NCBI GenBank assembly: GCA_001770725.1
Contig: MERU01000001.1
Location: 248,001 to 312,000, forward strand
Source of the DNA: Burkholderiales bacterium RIFCSPHIGHO2_01_FULL_63_240
Lineage (GTDB): Bacteria > Pseudomonadota > Gammaproteobacteria > Burkholderiales > Burkholderiaceae_C
DNA: 64,000 bases
Reading direction: 5' to 3'
Part shown: positions 1 through 10,691 of the stretch, piece after piece
Position numbering within the stretch: position 1 is the stretch's first letter
How the letters are laid out: each line of letters begins with the position of its first letter
The notes under the pieces: model-generated
Seen by the model: only the letters and a program-made list of their open reading frames with translations
Databases searched by the model: none
Told to the model about the DNA's origin: nothing
Made by a program: the position numbers and the translations under genes

Positions 1-72
1 GCCCTGGCCGAAAAGGGCATCCGCGAACTCGTGGCCGCCCAGGCCGCCGCCCTGGCACAGCCCCTGGCCTGA
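1..72 (+). CDS. rph: Ribonuclease PH, C-terminal fragment
   Basis: Only the last 23 codons and the stop are inside the window. The readable tail, ending in GIRELVAAQAAALAQPLA, resembles the C-terminus of RNase PH, the phosphorolytic 3'-5' exoribonuclease that trims tRNA ends. The rdgB gene follows 44 bp later, and rph-rdgB-hemW is a common order in Burkholderiales, which supports the call. The identification rests mostly on this context because no catalytic residues are visible. Confidence 0.6.
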   Translation, partial: ALAEKGIRELVAAQAAALAQPLA

Positions 73-116
73 CCACGCTCGCCCCACGAGCCCTGCACGC
101 ATCGAAAGCCCCGAGC

Positions 117-806
117 ATGAGCAAGCGACTGATCCTCGCATCCAACAACGCCAAGAAGCTCAAGGAGCTGCAGGCGCTGATCGCCCCGCTCGGGGTCGAG
201 CTGGTCACCCAAGGCAGCCTGGGCATCCCAGAGGCCGAAGAGCCGCACATCACCTTCATCGAGAACGCCCTGGCCAAGGCCCGCCACGCCGCGGCGGCCG
301 CGGGCGGCCCGGCCCTGGCCGACGACTCCGGCCTGTGCGTCGACGCGCTGGGTGGCGCCCCAGGTGTGCGCTCGGCCCGCCATGCCGTGGACGCCGGCCG
401 CATCGCCGAAGGCCTGCCGCGCGAGCAGATCGACCAGGCCAACAACGAGTGGCTGCTCACGCAGATGAAGGGCCAGGCGCAGCGCGGCGCCCACTTCACC
501 TGCCTGCTGGTGGCCGTGCGGCATGCAGAAGACCCGGAGCCCCTGATCGCCGAGGGCCAGTGGTGCGGTGAGCTGCTCGACGCCCCGCAAGGCGCCCACG
601 GCTTCGGCTACGACCCGCTGCTGTGGATCGCCACGCATGGCCGCAGCGCCGCCGAACTCGACCCGATCATCAAGAACGCCATCAGCCACCGCGCGCTGGC
701 CTGTCAGCAACTGTTGGCGCTGATGCGTGCGCGCTGGGGCCTCGGCAACACCGCTGACGCCGACGCCGCCACGGCCATGACCAGCGGCTGGCCCTGGCAG
801 CACTGA
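117..806 (+). CDS. rdgB: Non-canonical purine NTP pyrophosphatase, RdgB/HAM1 family
   Basis: A cytosolic house-cleaning enzyme that hydrolyses dITP, ITP and XTP to the monophosphates and so keeps deaminated purines out of DNA and RNA. The family motifs are present in order: SNNAKK near residues 9-14, FIENALAKARH in the N-terminal third, ADDSGLCVDALGGAPGV around the catalytic Asp-Asp, and GFGYDP in the C-terminal half. At 229 residues it is somewhat longer than the usual 195-205, with extra residues in the middle (around the EGLPREQID segment) and a C-terminal tail. It lies between rph and hemW on the same strand and ends 18 bp before hemW, so co-transcription is likely. The ribosome site before the ATG is weak. 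Confidence 0.95.
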   Translation: MSKRLILASNNAKKLKELQALIAPLGVELVTQGSLGIPEAEEPHITFIENALAKARHAAAAAGGPALADDSGLCVDALGGAPGVRSARHAVDAGRIAEGLPREQIDQANNEWLLTQMKGQAQRGAHFTCLLVAVRHAEDPEPLIAEGQWCGELLDAPQGAHGFGYDPLLWIATHGRSAAELDPIIKNAISHRALACQQLLALMRARWGLGNTADADAATAMTSGWPWQH

Positions 807-824
807 GCCAACAGGCGCCCCACC

Positions 825-2024
825 ATGATCACCCTGCAACGCCCTGGCGCACTGACGGCCCTGCCCCCGCTGTCGCTGTACGTGCACCTGCCCTGGTGCC
901 TCAAGAAGTGCCCTTACTGCGACTTCAACTCCCACGAAGCGCCCCCCAAGACGCCTGGTGCCTCACGCCTCGGCGCTGAGAAGGAAGCCGCCTACCTCGA
1001 CGCCCTGCGCGCCGACCTCGAAGCCGCGCTGCCCCAGATCTGGGGCCGCCGCGTGCACACCATCTTCATCGGTGGCGGCACGCCCAGCCTGTTCTCGCCC
1101 GAGGCCATCGACCGCCTGCTGGCCGACATCCGCGCCCGACTGCCACTGGAGCCAGGCTGCGAGGTCACACTTGAGGCCAACCCCGGCACCTTCGAGCGCG
1201 ACCGCTTCAAGGCCTTCCGCGACGCTGGCGTCACGCGGCTGTCCATCGGCGTGCAAAGCTTCGACGACACCAAGCTCAAGGCCCTGGGCCGCGTGCACGA
1301 CCGCGCACAGGCCCTGGCCGCCGTCGAAGAAGCCCAACGCTGCTTCGACACCTTCAACCTCGACCTGATGTACGCCCTGCCCGGCCAGACCATGGCCGAG
1401 TTGCAGGCCGACCTCGACCAGGCCCTGGCCTTCGCGCCGCCGCACCTCTCGCTCTATCACCTCACGATGGAGCCCAACACCGTCTTCGGCAACCGCCCGC
1501 CGGCCAACCTGCCCGACGAGGACACCGCCTTCGACATGCTTGACCTGCTGACCGCAGGCACCACCGCCGCCGGCCTGCAGCGCTACGAGGTCTCGGCCTA
1601 CGCACGCCCCGGCCACCACTGCGAACACAACCTCAACTACTGGCAGTTCGGCGACTACCTGGGCATCGGCGCGGGCGCCCACAGCAAGATCAGCTTCCCG
1701 GACCGCATCGTGCGGCAGGTGCGCTGGCGCGAACCCGGCACCTACATGGACAAGGCCGTGCAGGGCCAGGCAACCTCGAACGAAAACGAGGTCGGCCTGT
1801 CGGCGCGCCCCTTCGAGTTCATGATGAACGCCCTGCGCCTCAAAGACGGCTTCGAGCTGCAGCGCTTTGCCGAGCGCACGGGCCTGACGCTGGCCAGCAT
1901 CCAGAAACCGCTGGCCGAAGCCGAGGCCAAAGGCCTGCTGCAACGCGACCTCGCGCGCGCCTGGCCCACCGACAAGGGCTTCGACTTCCTGAGCGACCTG
2001 CAGGCCCTCTTCCTCAACGAGTGA
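825..2024 (+). CDS. hemW: Radical SAM family heme chaperone HemW
   Basis: A HemW-type radical SAM protein, formerly called HemN-like coproporphyrinogen oxidase and now regarded as a heme-binding chaperone for respiratory enzymes. The 4Fe-4S motif CxxxCxxC is complete at Cys25, Cys29 and Cys32 (context WCLKKCPYCDF), followed by GGGTPSLF and the C-terminal HemW domain. The length of 399 residues fits the family. It follows rdgB by 18 bp and probably shares its transcript. A strong hairpin with a T tract lies just downstream, before the convergent fadD. Distinction from true HemN rests on the shorter length and the Cys-Asp-Phe ending of the cluster motif. Confidence 0.94.
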   Translation: MITLQRPGALTALPPLSLYVHLPWCLKKCPYCDFNSHEAPPKTPGASRLGAEKEAAYLDALRADLEAALPQIWGRRVHTIFIGGGTPSLFSPEAIDRLLADIRARLPLEPGCEVTLEANPGTFERDRFKAFRDAGVTRLSIGVQSFDDTKLKALGRVHDRAQALAAVEEAQRCFDTFNLDLMYALPGQTMAELQADLDQALAFAPPHLSLYHLTMEPNTVFGNRPPANLPDEDTAFDMLDLLTAGTTAAGLQRYEVSAYARPGHHCEHNLNYWQFGDYLGIGAGAHSKISFPDRIVRQVRWREPGTYMDKAVQGQATSNENEVGLSARPFEFMMNALRLKDGFELQRFAERTGLTLASIQKPLAEAEAKGLLQRDLARAWPTDKGFDFLSDLQALFLNE

Positions 2025-2034
2025 CGGCCCCATG

Positions 2035-2067
2035 AAAAAAGCCGCTGGCTCTCACCAGCGGCTTTTT
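2035..2067. terminator. Bidirectional intrinsic terminator between hemW and fadD
   Basis: Perfect 8-bp stem gccgctgg / ccagcggc (2041-2048 and 2055-2062) with a 6-base loop. It is preceded by six A and followed by five T, so it can end both the plus-strand hemW transcript and the minus-strand fadD transcript. Confidence 0.9.
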
Positions 2068-2087
2068 CGTTGGGCGACCTGAACGGA

Positions 2088-3785
2088 TCAGGCAGCCTTC
2101 TTCTCGTCGCGCAGTTCGCGGCGCAGGATCTTGCCCACGTTGGTCTTGGGCAGGTCGTTGCGGAACTCGACGTACTTGGGGCACTTGTAGCCGGTCAGTT
2201 GCTCGTGGCAGTAGGCCTTGAGCTGGGCTTCGGTCAGGGTGCTGTCCTTGCGCACAACGAACAGCTTGACGGCCTCGCCGGACTTCTCGTCGGCCACGCC
2301 CACGGCGGCGCATTCCAGCACGCCGGGGTGCAGGTTCACCACCTGCTCGACCTCGTTGGGGTACACGTTGAAGCCCGAGACCAGGATCATGTCCTTCTTG
2401 CGGTCCACGATCTTGACCTGGCCCGACGCGTCCATCACACCGATGTCGCCGGTGCGGAAGAAGTTGTCGGCGGTCATGACCTTGGCGGTCTCATCGGCGC
2501 GTTGCCAGTAGCCAGCCATCACCTGCGGGCCACGGATGGCGATCTCGCCCACGGCGCCAATTTCCAGGTGGTTGCCATCGTCGTCCAGGATGGCGACTTC
2601 GGTCGAAGGCAGCGGATAGCCGATCGAGCCGTTGAACTCGGTGTTGTCCAGGCGGTTGGCCGTGGCCACCGGCGAGGTCTCCGACAGGCCATAGCCTTCG
2701 ACGATGGCGCAACCCGTGACCTTCTTCCACTTCTCGGCGGTGGCCTGCTGAACGGCCATGCCGCCGCCCATCGACACCTTCAGGCCGGAGAAGTCCAGCT
2801 TGATGAAGTCAGGGTGGTTGGCCAGCGCGTTGAACAGCGTGTTCACGGCGGGAAACTGGTTGATCTTGTACTTGCCCAGGGTCTTGATGACGGCCGGCAG
2901 GTCGCGCGGGTTCGGGATCAGGATGTTCATGCTGCCCATGCGAGCGCCCATGAAGTAGCACACCGTCAGCGCGAAGATGTGATACAGCGGCAGCGCGCAA
3001 ACGGCCACCAGCGGCTGGTTGCCCAGCTTGCTCAGCTCAGGCTTGAACCAGGCTTCGTTCTGCAGGATGTTGGCCACCACGTTGCTGTGCAGCAGCGTTG
3101 CGCCCTTGGAGACGCCAGTCGTGCCGCCGGTGTACTGCAAGAAGGCCACATCGCTGGGCTGCATGTTCGGGCGGTTGTACTTGGCCGAGGCGCCCTTGGC
3201 CAGCGCGTCCTTGAAAGACACGACCTTCACCGAGCCGGTGGGCAGGCTGAAAGCCGGCACCATCTTCTTGACGTGGCGCACCACGAAGTTCACCAGCGCC
3301 CCCTTGACGAAGGGCAGCAGGTCGCCCATGGCGGCCAGCACCACGGTCTTGACCGGCGTGCGCGCGATGACTTCCTGCAGCGTGGTCGCGAAGTTCTCCA
3401 GGATCACGATGGCTTCGGCGCCAGAGTCCTTGAGCTGGTGCTCGAGTTCGCGCGGGGTGTAGAGCGGGTTGACGTTGACGACGACGTAGCCGGCACGCAG
3501 CACGGCGGCAATGGCCACCACGTATTGCGGCACGTTGGGCATCATCAGCGCGATGCGGGCGCCCTTGGCCAGGCCCAGCGACTGGAAATAGGCAGCCAGC
3601 GAGCGCGAGAGCTCATCGACCTGCTCGAAGGTCCAGTGCACGTCCATGAACGCAGCCATGTCGCGCTTGGCGTGCTGCTTGAATGCCTGGTCCAGCAAAT
3701 CGACCAGCGAGTTGTACTCGCCCAGGTTGATGGTTGCAGGAACGCCAGGCTCGTAGCTGGCCAGCCAGGGTTGAGAAGTCGTCAT
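2088..3785 (-). CDS. fadD: Long-chain fatty acid--CoA ligase
   Basis: Activates fatty acids to acyl-CoA through an acyl-adenylate intermediate, using ATP, as the entry step of beta-oxidation. The 565-residue protein has the AMP-binding P-loop YTGGTTGVSKGA at about residues 218-229, the A5 motif GYGLSETSP, and the A7/A8 region RTGDIG followed by VDRKKDMILVSGFNVYPNEVE-type sequence. This last part is the fatty-acyl-CoA synthetase signature. It stands alone on the minus strand, convergent with hemW. A perfect inverted repeat (3819-3837) lies 34-52 bp upstream of the ATG and could be an operator. Exact chain-length specificity cannot be read from the sequence. Confidence 0.94.
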   Translation of the reverse strand: MTTSQPWLASYEPGVPATINLGEYNSLVDLLDQAFKQHAKRDMAAFMDVHWTFEQVDELSRSLAAYFQSLGLAKGARIALMMPNVPQYVVAIAAVLRAGYVVVNVNPLYTPRELEHQLKDSGAEAIVILENFATTLQEVIARTPVKTVVLAAMGDLLPFVKGALVNFVVRHVKKMVPAFSLPTGSVKVVSFKDALAKGASAKYNRPNMQPSDVAFLQYTGGTTGVSKGATLLHSNVVANILQNEAWFKPELSKLGNQPLVAVCALPLYHIFALTVCYFMGARMGSMNILIPNPRDLPAVIKTLGKYKINQFPAVNTLFNALANHPDFIKLDFSGLKVSMGGGMAVQQATAEKWKKVTGCAIVEGYGLSETSPVATANRLDNTEFNGSIGYPLPSTEVAILDDDGNHLEIGAVGEIAIRGPQVMAGYWQRADETAKVMTADNFFRTGDIGVMDASGQVKIVDRKKDMILVSGFNVYPNEVEQVVNLHPGVLECAAVGVADEKSGEAVKLFVVRKDSTLTEAQLKAYCHEQLTGYKCPKYVEFRNDLPKTNVGKILRRELRDEKKAA

Positions 3786-3818
3786 TTGTCTTCCTCTGAT
3801 GGGTCGATGGAGGCAGGC

Positions 3819-3837
3819 CTGTCACCAAGCGTGACAG
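3819..3837. promoter_or_regulatory. Inverted repeat upstream of fadD (possible operator)
   Basis: Perfect 7-bp arms CTGTCAC and GTGACAG separated by CAAGC, lying 34-52 bp upstream of the fadD start. The inner 17 bp, TGTCAC-N5-GTGACA, recurs exactly with a different spacer upstream of rpsA (15961-15977). The symmetry and position suggest a dimeric regulator site. Which regulator binds it is unknown. Confidence 0.5.
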
Positions 3838-4067
3838 ACCGAAACTGGAGCGTTGTTCGCTGCATGGATTCTGCAACATTCGCGACCAAGGGTTTTCCCG
3901 CGACACAGCACGCCGTGAACGTTGTTTGAAACGCCGATGCCCATTGAACACGGGATCGTCCCGCGCCGGCTCAGGGTATGTGAGAACTCTGTCACGGGCA
4001 CAATCACCGGCTGATTTGACTCAGAATGTTTTCACCTTGGTGCCCCCACAGATGAAGCAGATCCGAC

Positions 4068-4604
4068 ATGGCTGACCGCGCGATTGATCACCCCCTCACC
4101 CCCAAGCGACGTTGGTTCCTCAAGACCGCGCTGGCCATTGGCGCCGTTGGTGCGTCGCTTGGCGGCCTCGTCTACTGGCACCGCGGCATGGCCGACGACA
4201 AGCTGACCGAGCACGGCCGCGACGTCCTGCGTGGCCTGGCCATCGGCATGGTCGGCCCGATGCTGCCCACCGAGCCCCAGGCACGCGAAGCAGCTTTGGA
4301 GGCACACCTCGAACGCATCGAGATGTTCATGAATGGCCTGCCCACCTTCCTCAAGGGCGAGATCAGCGCCGTGCTGGGCCTGCTGGGCAACCTGCCCACC
4401 CGCAAGATGCTCACCGGCCTGGGCAAGCGCTGGAGCGACGCCTCCGAAGCCGAGATCGCCGAAGCCATCGAGACCATGCGCATGAACCCGCTGCCCACCA
4501 CGCGCCTGACCTACCAGGTTGTCCGGTCGGTGACCTGCATGGTCTTCTTCACCAACTCCACCAACTGGCCGGCCACCGGCTACCCGGGCCCCGTCGAACT
4601 ATGA
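4068..4604 (+). CDS. Tat-exported small subunit of a GMC dehydrogenase (gluconate 2-dehydrogenase subunit 3-like)
   Basis: A 178-residue protein that opens with a twin-arginine signal: the KRRWFLK motif near residue 13, then a hydrophobic stretch ALAIGAVGASLGGLVYW. The rest is helical and resembles the small (gamma) subunit of FAD-dependent gluconate 2-dehydrogenase-type enzymes. That subunit carries the Tat signal and takes the folded flavoprotein partner to the periplasm with it. Its stop overlaps the start of the GMC large subunit (ATGA), so the two are translationally coupled. No cytochrome c subunit is next to the pair. The substrate is unknown. Confidence 0.75.
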   Translation: MADRAIDHPLTPKRRWFLKTALAIGAVGASLGGLVYWHRGMADDKLTEHGRDVLRGLAIGMVGPMLPTEPQAREAALEAHLERIEMFMNGLPTFLKGEISAVLGLLGNLPTRKMLTGLGKRWSDASEAEIAEAIETMRMNPLPTTRLTYQVVRSVTCMVFFTNSTNWPATGYPGPVEL

Positions 4605-6211
4605 GCAAACTCCCTGATCCCTTCCGCGAAGGCCTGGCCCGTGGCTGGAAGGCCACCAATGGCGAGGCGGGCCTGCCCCAAGAGATCCAGTGCGACGTGG
4701 CCATCGTCGGCTCTGGTGCCGGCGCAGGCATCACCGCCGAGCTGCTGACCAAGGCGGGCCTGGACGTCGTCATCATCGAAGAAGGCCCGCTCAAGACCAG
4801 CACCGATTTCAACCAGAAGGAGTCGGAGGCCTACGCCACGCTCTACCAGGAAGGCGCCGGCCGCCGCACCATGGACGGCGCGCTCACGGTGCTGCAAGGC
4901 CGCTGCGTGGGCGGCACCACGGTCATCAACTGGACCAGCTCGTTCCGCACGCCCCCCAGCACCCTCGGCTACTGGCAGGACAAGTTCGGCTTGAAGGACT
5001 TCAGCGAAGCTGCCCTGGCCCCCTGGTTCGAGCAGGCCGAAAAGCGCCTGAACGTGCACAAGTGGGACATCCCGCCCAACCCCAACAACGAGCTGCTGCG
5101 CACTGGCGCGCACAAGCTGGGCATCTCGGCCGAGGTGATCCCGCGCAACGTCAAGACCTGCTACAACCTGGGCTCCTGCGGCCTGGGCTGCCCCACCAAC
5201 GCCAAGCAGTCGATGCTGGTGACGACGATCCCGGCCGCCCTGGAAACAGGTGCCCGGCTCTTTCACCAGACCCGGGCCCAGCGTTTCGAGTTCGATGGCA
5301 AGCGCGTCAAGAGCCTGGAGTGCGTGGGCATCCGCATCAACGGCACCCGCACCTCCGACCAGGTCATGCGGGTCAAGGCGCGGCATTACGTCGTCTCCGG
5401 TGGCGCCATCAACTCGCCCGCCCTGCTCAAGCGCTCCGACGCGCCCGATCCCCACGGCCTGCTCGGCACCCGCACCTTCCTGCACCCGGTGGCCTTCTCC
5501 AACGCCGTCTACAAGGAGCGCATCGAGGGCTGGAGCGGCGCACCGCAGTCGATCTACTCCGATCACTTCGTGCACAACGCCCCGTTCGACGGCCCGATCG
5601 GCTACAAGCTGGAAGCCACCCCCATCCACCCTGGCCTGGTGTCGGTGCTGATGGGCGGCTTCGGCCGCACGTTGGCAGAGCGCTTCGAGAACTACCCGCA
5701 CACCCAGACGATGCTGTCGCTCATGCGCGATGGCTTCCACCCCGAATCGCAAGGCGGCACCGTGCTGCTCAACGTCGACGGCACGCCGCTGCTCAACTAC
5801 GTGATGAGCGACTACGTGCTGGCCGGCTTCAAGCAGTCGCTGCTGACCATGGCCGAGATCCAGTTCGCAGCCGGCGCCACCAAGGTGCTGCCGCTGCACG
5901 AACAGGGCCGCTACTACACCAGCTGGGCCGAGGCCAAGGCAGCCATCGAAGCCTTCGAGATGAAGCCGTATTACGTCGGAGGCGGCAGCGCCCACATCAT
6001 GGGTGGCTGCGGCATGGGTGGCTCTGAAAAGCTCGGTGTGGTGCGCCCGGACGGCGTGCACTGGCAGATCGAGAACCTCTCGGTGCACGACGGCTCGGTC
6101 TTCCCGACCAGCATCGGCGCCAACCCGCAGCTGTCGATCTACGGCATCGTCAACCGCATGGCCACGCAACTGGCCAAGCGACTGAGCGAGAAGGACGTGG
6201 CCCTGGCCTGA
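4601..6211 (+). CDS. GMC family oxidoreductase, large flavoprotein subunit
   Basis: A 536-residue glucose-methanol-choline family dehydrogenase. The FAD-binding Rossmann motif VAIVGSGAGAG sits at about residues 34-43, followed by the GMC pattern GRCVGGTTVINW. The C-terminus has GGCGMGG and the SVFPTSIGANP signature with flavin-contacting and catalytic residues. The start was set at 4601 because it overlaps the small-subunit stop as ATGA; the open frame continues upstream only by reading through the partner gene out of frame. It has no signal peptide, which fits export by hitch-hiking on the Tat-bearing small subunit. Likely role: periplasmic oxidation of an alcohol or sugar, passing electrons to the respiratory chain. 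The substrate cannot be told. Confidence 0.88.
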   Translation: MSKLPDPFREGLARGWKATNGEAGLPQEIQCDVAIVGSGAGAGITAELLTKAGLDVVIIEEGPLKTSTDFNQKESEAYATLYQEGAGRRTMDGALTVLQGRCVGGTTVINWTSSFRTPPSTLGYWQDKFGLKDFSEAALAPWFEQAEKRLNVHKWDIPPNPNNELLRTGAHKLGISAEVIPRNVKTCYNLGSCGLGCPTNAKQSMLVTTIPAALETGARLFHQTRAQRFEFDGKRVKSLECVGIRINGTRTSDQVMRVKARHYVVSGGAINSPALLKRSDAPDPHGLLGTRTFLHPVAFSNAVYKERIEGWSGAPQSIYSDHFVHNAPFDGPIGYKLEATPIHPGLVSVLMGGFGRTLAERFENYPHTQTMLSLMRDGFHPESQGGTVLLNVDGTPLLNYVMSDYVLAGFKQSLLTMAEIQFAAGATKVLPLHEQGRYYTSWAEAKAAIEAFEMKPYYVGGGSAHIMGGCGMGGSEKLGVVRPDGVHWQIENLSVHDGSVFPTSIGANPQLSIYGIVNRMATQLAKRLSEKDVALA

Positions 6212-6250
6212 AGAAGGCCCCACAGGCCCTGCGCGCCAGCTGCAACCAAG

Positions 6251-6275
6251 AAGGCGACCTGCGGGTCGCCTTTTT
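6251..6275 (+). terminator. Intrinsic terminator of the GMC dehydrogenase operon
   Basis: Stem aaggcgacc / ggtcgcctt (6251-6259 and 6264-6272) with a four-base loop, followed by T residues. It lies 40 bp after the stop of the large subunit. Confidence 0.88.
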
Positions 6276-6320
6276 CATGTCACCAGACCAGGCACAACGC
6301 GGCAACGCGTGCCCACAAAG

Positions 6321-6351
6321 AAAAAGCCCCACGCATGGCATGGGGCTTTTT
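6321..6351. terminator. Bidirectional terminator downstream of the OmpA-family gene
   Basis: Perfect 11-bp stem aaaaagcccca / tggggcttttt (6321-6331 and 6341-6351) with a nine-base loop. The A and T tracts on either side allow use on both strands. Its main role is probably to end the minus-strand OmpA-family transcript 40 bp after its stop. Confidence 0.9.
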
Positions 6352-6390
6352 CGAAGCGATTGAACCAGCGGGCCTCAGGCCCGCGGTGCA

Positions 6391-7023
6391 TCACTTGGTG
6401 CGGGTGCCCACCACTTCGATTTCGACGCGGCGGTTCTTGGCACGGCCGTCAGCGGACTTGTTGTCGGCGACGGGCTGCTTCTCGCCTTTGCCTTCAACGT
6501 ACACGCGGGAAGCGTCGGTGCCCTTGCTGGTCAGGTAGTCCTTGACGGCTTGAGCGCGCTTCTCGGACAGCTTCTGGTTGTAGGCATCAGAGCCAACGGA
6601 GTCGGTGTGACCCACGGCGATGATGACTTCCAGGGTGATGCCCTTGACCTTGTCGGTCAGGTCGTCCAACTTGGCCTTGCCTTCCGGCTTCAGGGTGGCC
6701 TTGTCGAAGTCGAAGAAGGCGTCAGCAGCGAAGCTCACCTTTTCGGTGGCAGGAGCCACGGGAACGACAGGAGCGGGAGCAGGTGCGGGAGCCGGGGCAG
6801 CGGGTGCGGCCACGGGAGCCGGAGCAGCCGGAGCGGGCACGCCGTCGCAGCCTTGCACGCCGGTGGCCGGGGTCCAGCCGTTGTCGCGCCAGCAGTATTC
6901 GTTCGAGCCGTTCTTCCAGACGGTGCCATCGGTGGCACGCCAGTTGTCGACGTTCTGAGCGAATGCACCACCGGCCAGGGCGGCGGTAGCAAACAGCGCG
7001 GCGATCTTGTTGAGCTTGATCAT
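6391..7023 (-). CDS. ompA: OmpA family outer-membrane/peptidoglycan-binding protein
   Basis: A 210-residue exported protein. The start MIKLNKIAALFATAALAGG at 7023 gives a clean signal peptide cleaved after AFA-Q and has a GAGGA ribosome site; an in-frame ATG 96 bp further upstream adds an implausible leader. The mature protein has a short Trp/Cys-containing segment, an Ala-Pro repeat linker, and a complete C-terminal OmpA domain (FDFDKATLKPEG, GHTDSVGSDAYN, LSEKRAQAVKDYL, GRAKNRRVEIEV). That domain binds diaminopimelate in peptidoglycan. There is no eight-strand barrel, so it is a short OmpA-like protein and not a true porin. It sits divergent from gyrA, the usual Burkholderiales arrangement. 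Confidence 0.9.
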   Translation of the reverse strand: MIKLNKIAALFATAALAGGAFAQNVDNWRATDGTVWKNGSNEYCWRDNGWTPATGVQGCDGVPAPAAPAPVAAPAAPAPAPAPAPVVPVAPATEKVSFAADAFFDFDKATLKPEGKAKLDDLTDKVKGITLEVIIAVGHTDSVGSDAYNQKLSEKRAQAVKDYLTSKGTDASRVYVEGKGEKQPVADNKSADGRAKNRRVEIEVVGTRTK

Positions 7024-7140
7024 GCAGGTCCTCACGAGTATTAGGCGCAGACAATAACTGCGAACGGCCCATGCGGGCGGTACCCAGAACAGGTTGCTGC
7101 CCTGACGAGCAGGGATCACCCTAGGGCTGGTAACGAAATC

Positions 7141-7168
7141 ATTGTGCCACAGCGATTCAATCCCTCAA
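7141..7168 (-). promoter_or_regulatory. Candidate sigma-70 promoter for the OmpA-family gene
   Basis: Read on the minus strand: TTGAGG (7163-7168), a 16-bp spacer, then CACAAT (7141-7146). This predicts a start near 7134 and a leader of about 110 nt. Each hexamer is an imperfect match, so this is a suggestion only. Confidence 0.35.
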
Positions 7169-7234
7169 GTGCCACCCAGCCTGCGGCGGCGCTCAGTGAG
7201 CTGTTGTTGCTTCAGGACGACATGAGCGGCCAAT

Positions 7235-7240
7235 TACAAT
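7235..7240 (+). promoter_or_regulatory. Candidate -10 element of gyrA
   Basis: TACAAT, followed by GC, in the divergent gyrA/OmpA-family intergenic region 60 bp upstream of the gyrA ATG. No convincing -35 hexamer is seen at the right spacing. Confidence 0.35.
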
Positions 7241-7300
7241 GCTCGTTTGGATGGGGCTCCCCGTCCAAACCAGGCGCTCTCCCATATCAGTGAAGCACGC

Positions 7301-9952
<2,652 letters not shown>

Positions 9953-10017
9953 CGCCGATCTGACATCCTGCGGGGCGAAGATGTCGCCCCTTTCGCAACC
10001 AAGACAAGGACTGCAAG

Positions 10018-10614
10018 ATGATGTTCCGCCAAACCGCCTTGGCCGCCGTGGCCGCCACCCTGGCCCTGTGCAGCCTGTCGGCCCACGCCGACAAGAAGGA
10101 GCAGATCCAGAAGGTGCTGTCCGTGCAGCAACCCGCCCTGGAAGACATGGCCCGTGGCGTGGCCGAGCAACCCGCCCGCCAATTGGCCGGCGGCGCCCGC
10201 AACATCCTGGTGCAGGCCGTGCCCGAGGACAAGCGCGAAGCCACCGCCAAGCAGGTTGACGCCGAGATCAAGAAGTACCTCGACGGCGCCATCCCTGCCG
10301 TGCGCGCCAGCGCCATCAAGCTGGCCCCGACCGCCATCGGCCCCATTCTGGAAGAGCGCTTCACCGAAGAAGAGCTCAAGCAGCTGGTCGTGATGCTGGA
10401 GTCGCCCATCCTCAAGCGCTACCAGTCGGCCCTGCCCGAGATGAGCAACGCCCTGCTGGAGAAGGTCGTCGAAGACGCCCGCCCGGCCGTCAACCCCAAG
10501 CTGCAGGCCGCCGAAGGCAACATCCGCAAGCTGCTCGACACCGCCTCGGGTGGCAAGCTGAGCGCTGGTGAGAAGGCCGCCGCCCCTGCGGCCAAGCCGG
10601 CTGCCAAGAAGTAA
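10018..10614 (+). CDS. DUF2059 domain protein, exported
   Basis: A 198-residue protein with a typical signal peptide (MMFRQTALAAVAATLALCSLSAHA, cleaved before DKK). The mature part is helical and contains the DUF2059 pattern: FTEEELKQLVVMLESPILKRYQ followed by the helix LPEMSNALLEKVVEDA. The C-terminus is Lys/Ala/Pro-rich. The function of this family is not known; it is probably periplasmic. It follows gyrA by 65 bp with a good AAGGA ribosome site and precedes serC, a conserved position in Burkholderiales. Confidence 0.85.
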   Translation: MMFRQTALAAVAATLALCSLSAHADKKEQIQKVLSVQQPALEDMARGVAEQPARQLAGGARNILVQAVPEDKREATAKQVDAEIKKYLDGAIPAVRASAIKLAPTAIGPILEERFTEEELKQLVVMLESPILKRYQSALPEMSNALLEKVVEDARPAVNPKLQAAEGNIRKLLDTASGGKLSAGEKAAAPAAKPAAKK

Positions 10615-10691
10615 GCTAGAGCCTTCTCTCCTGGTGCGGGGCGCCCGGCGGCGCCCCGACCCGTTTTCCAAGACGCCTTTTTCCGCGCGCC

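Noticed and set aside
2070-3929. A 619-codon plus-strand frame over fadD
   Set aside because: Antisense shadow of fadD. It also starts just past a terminator and has no recognisable domain.
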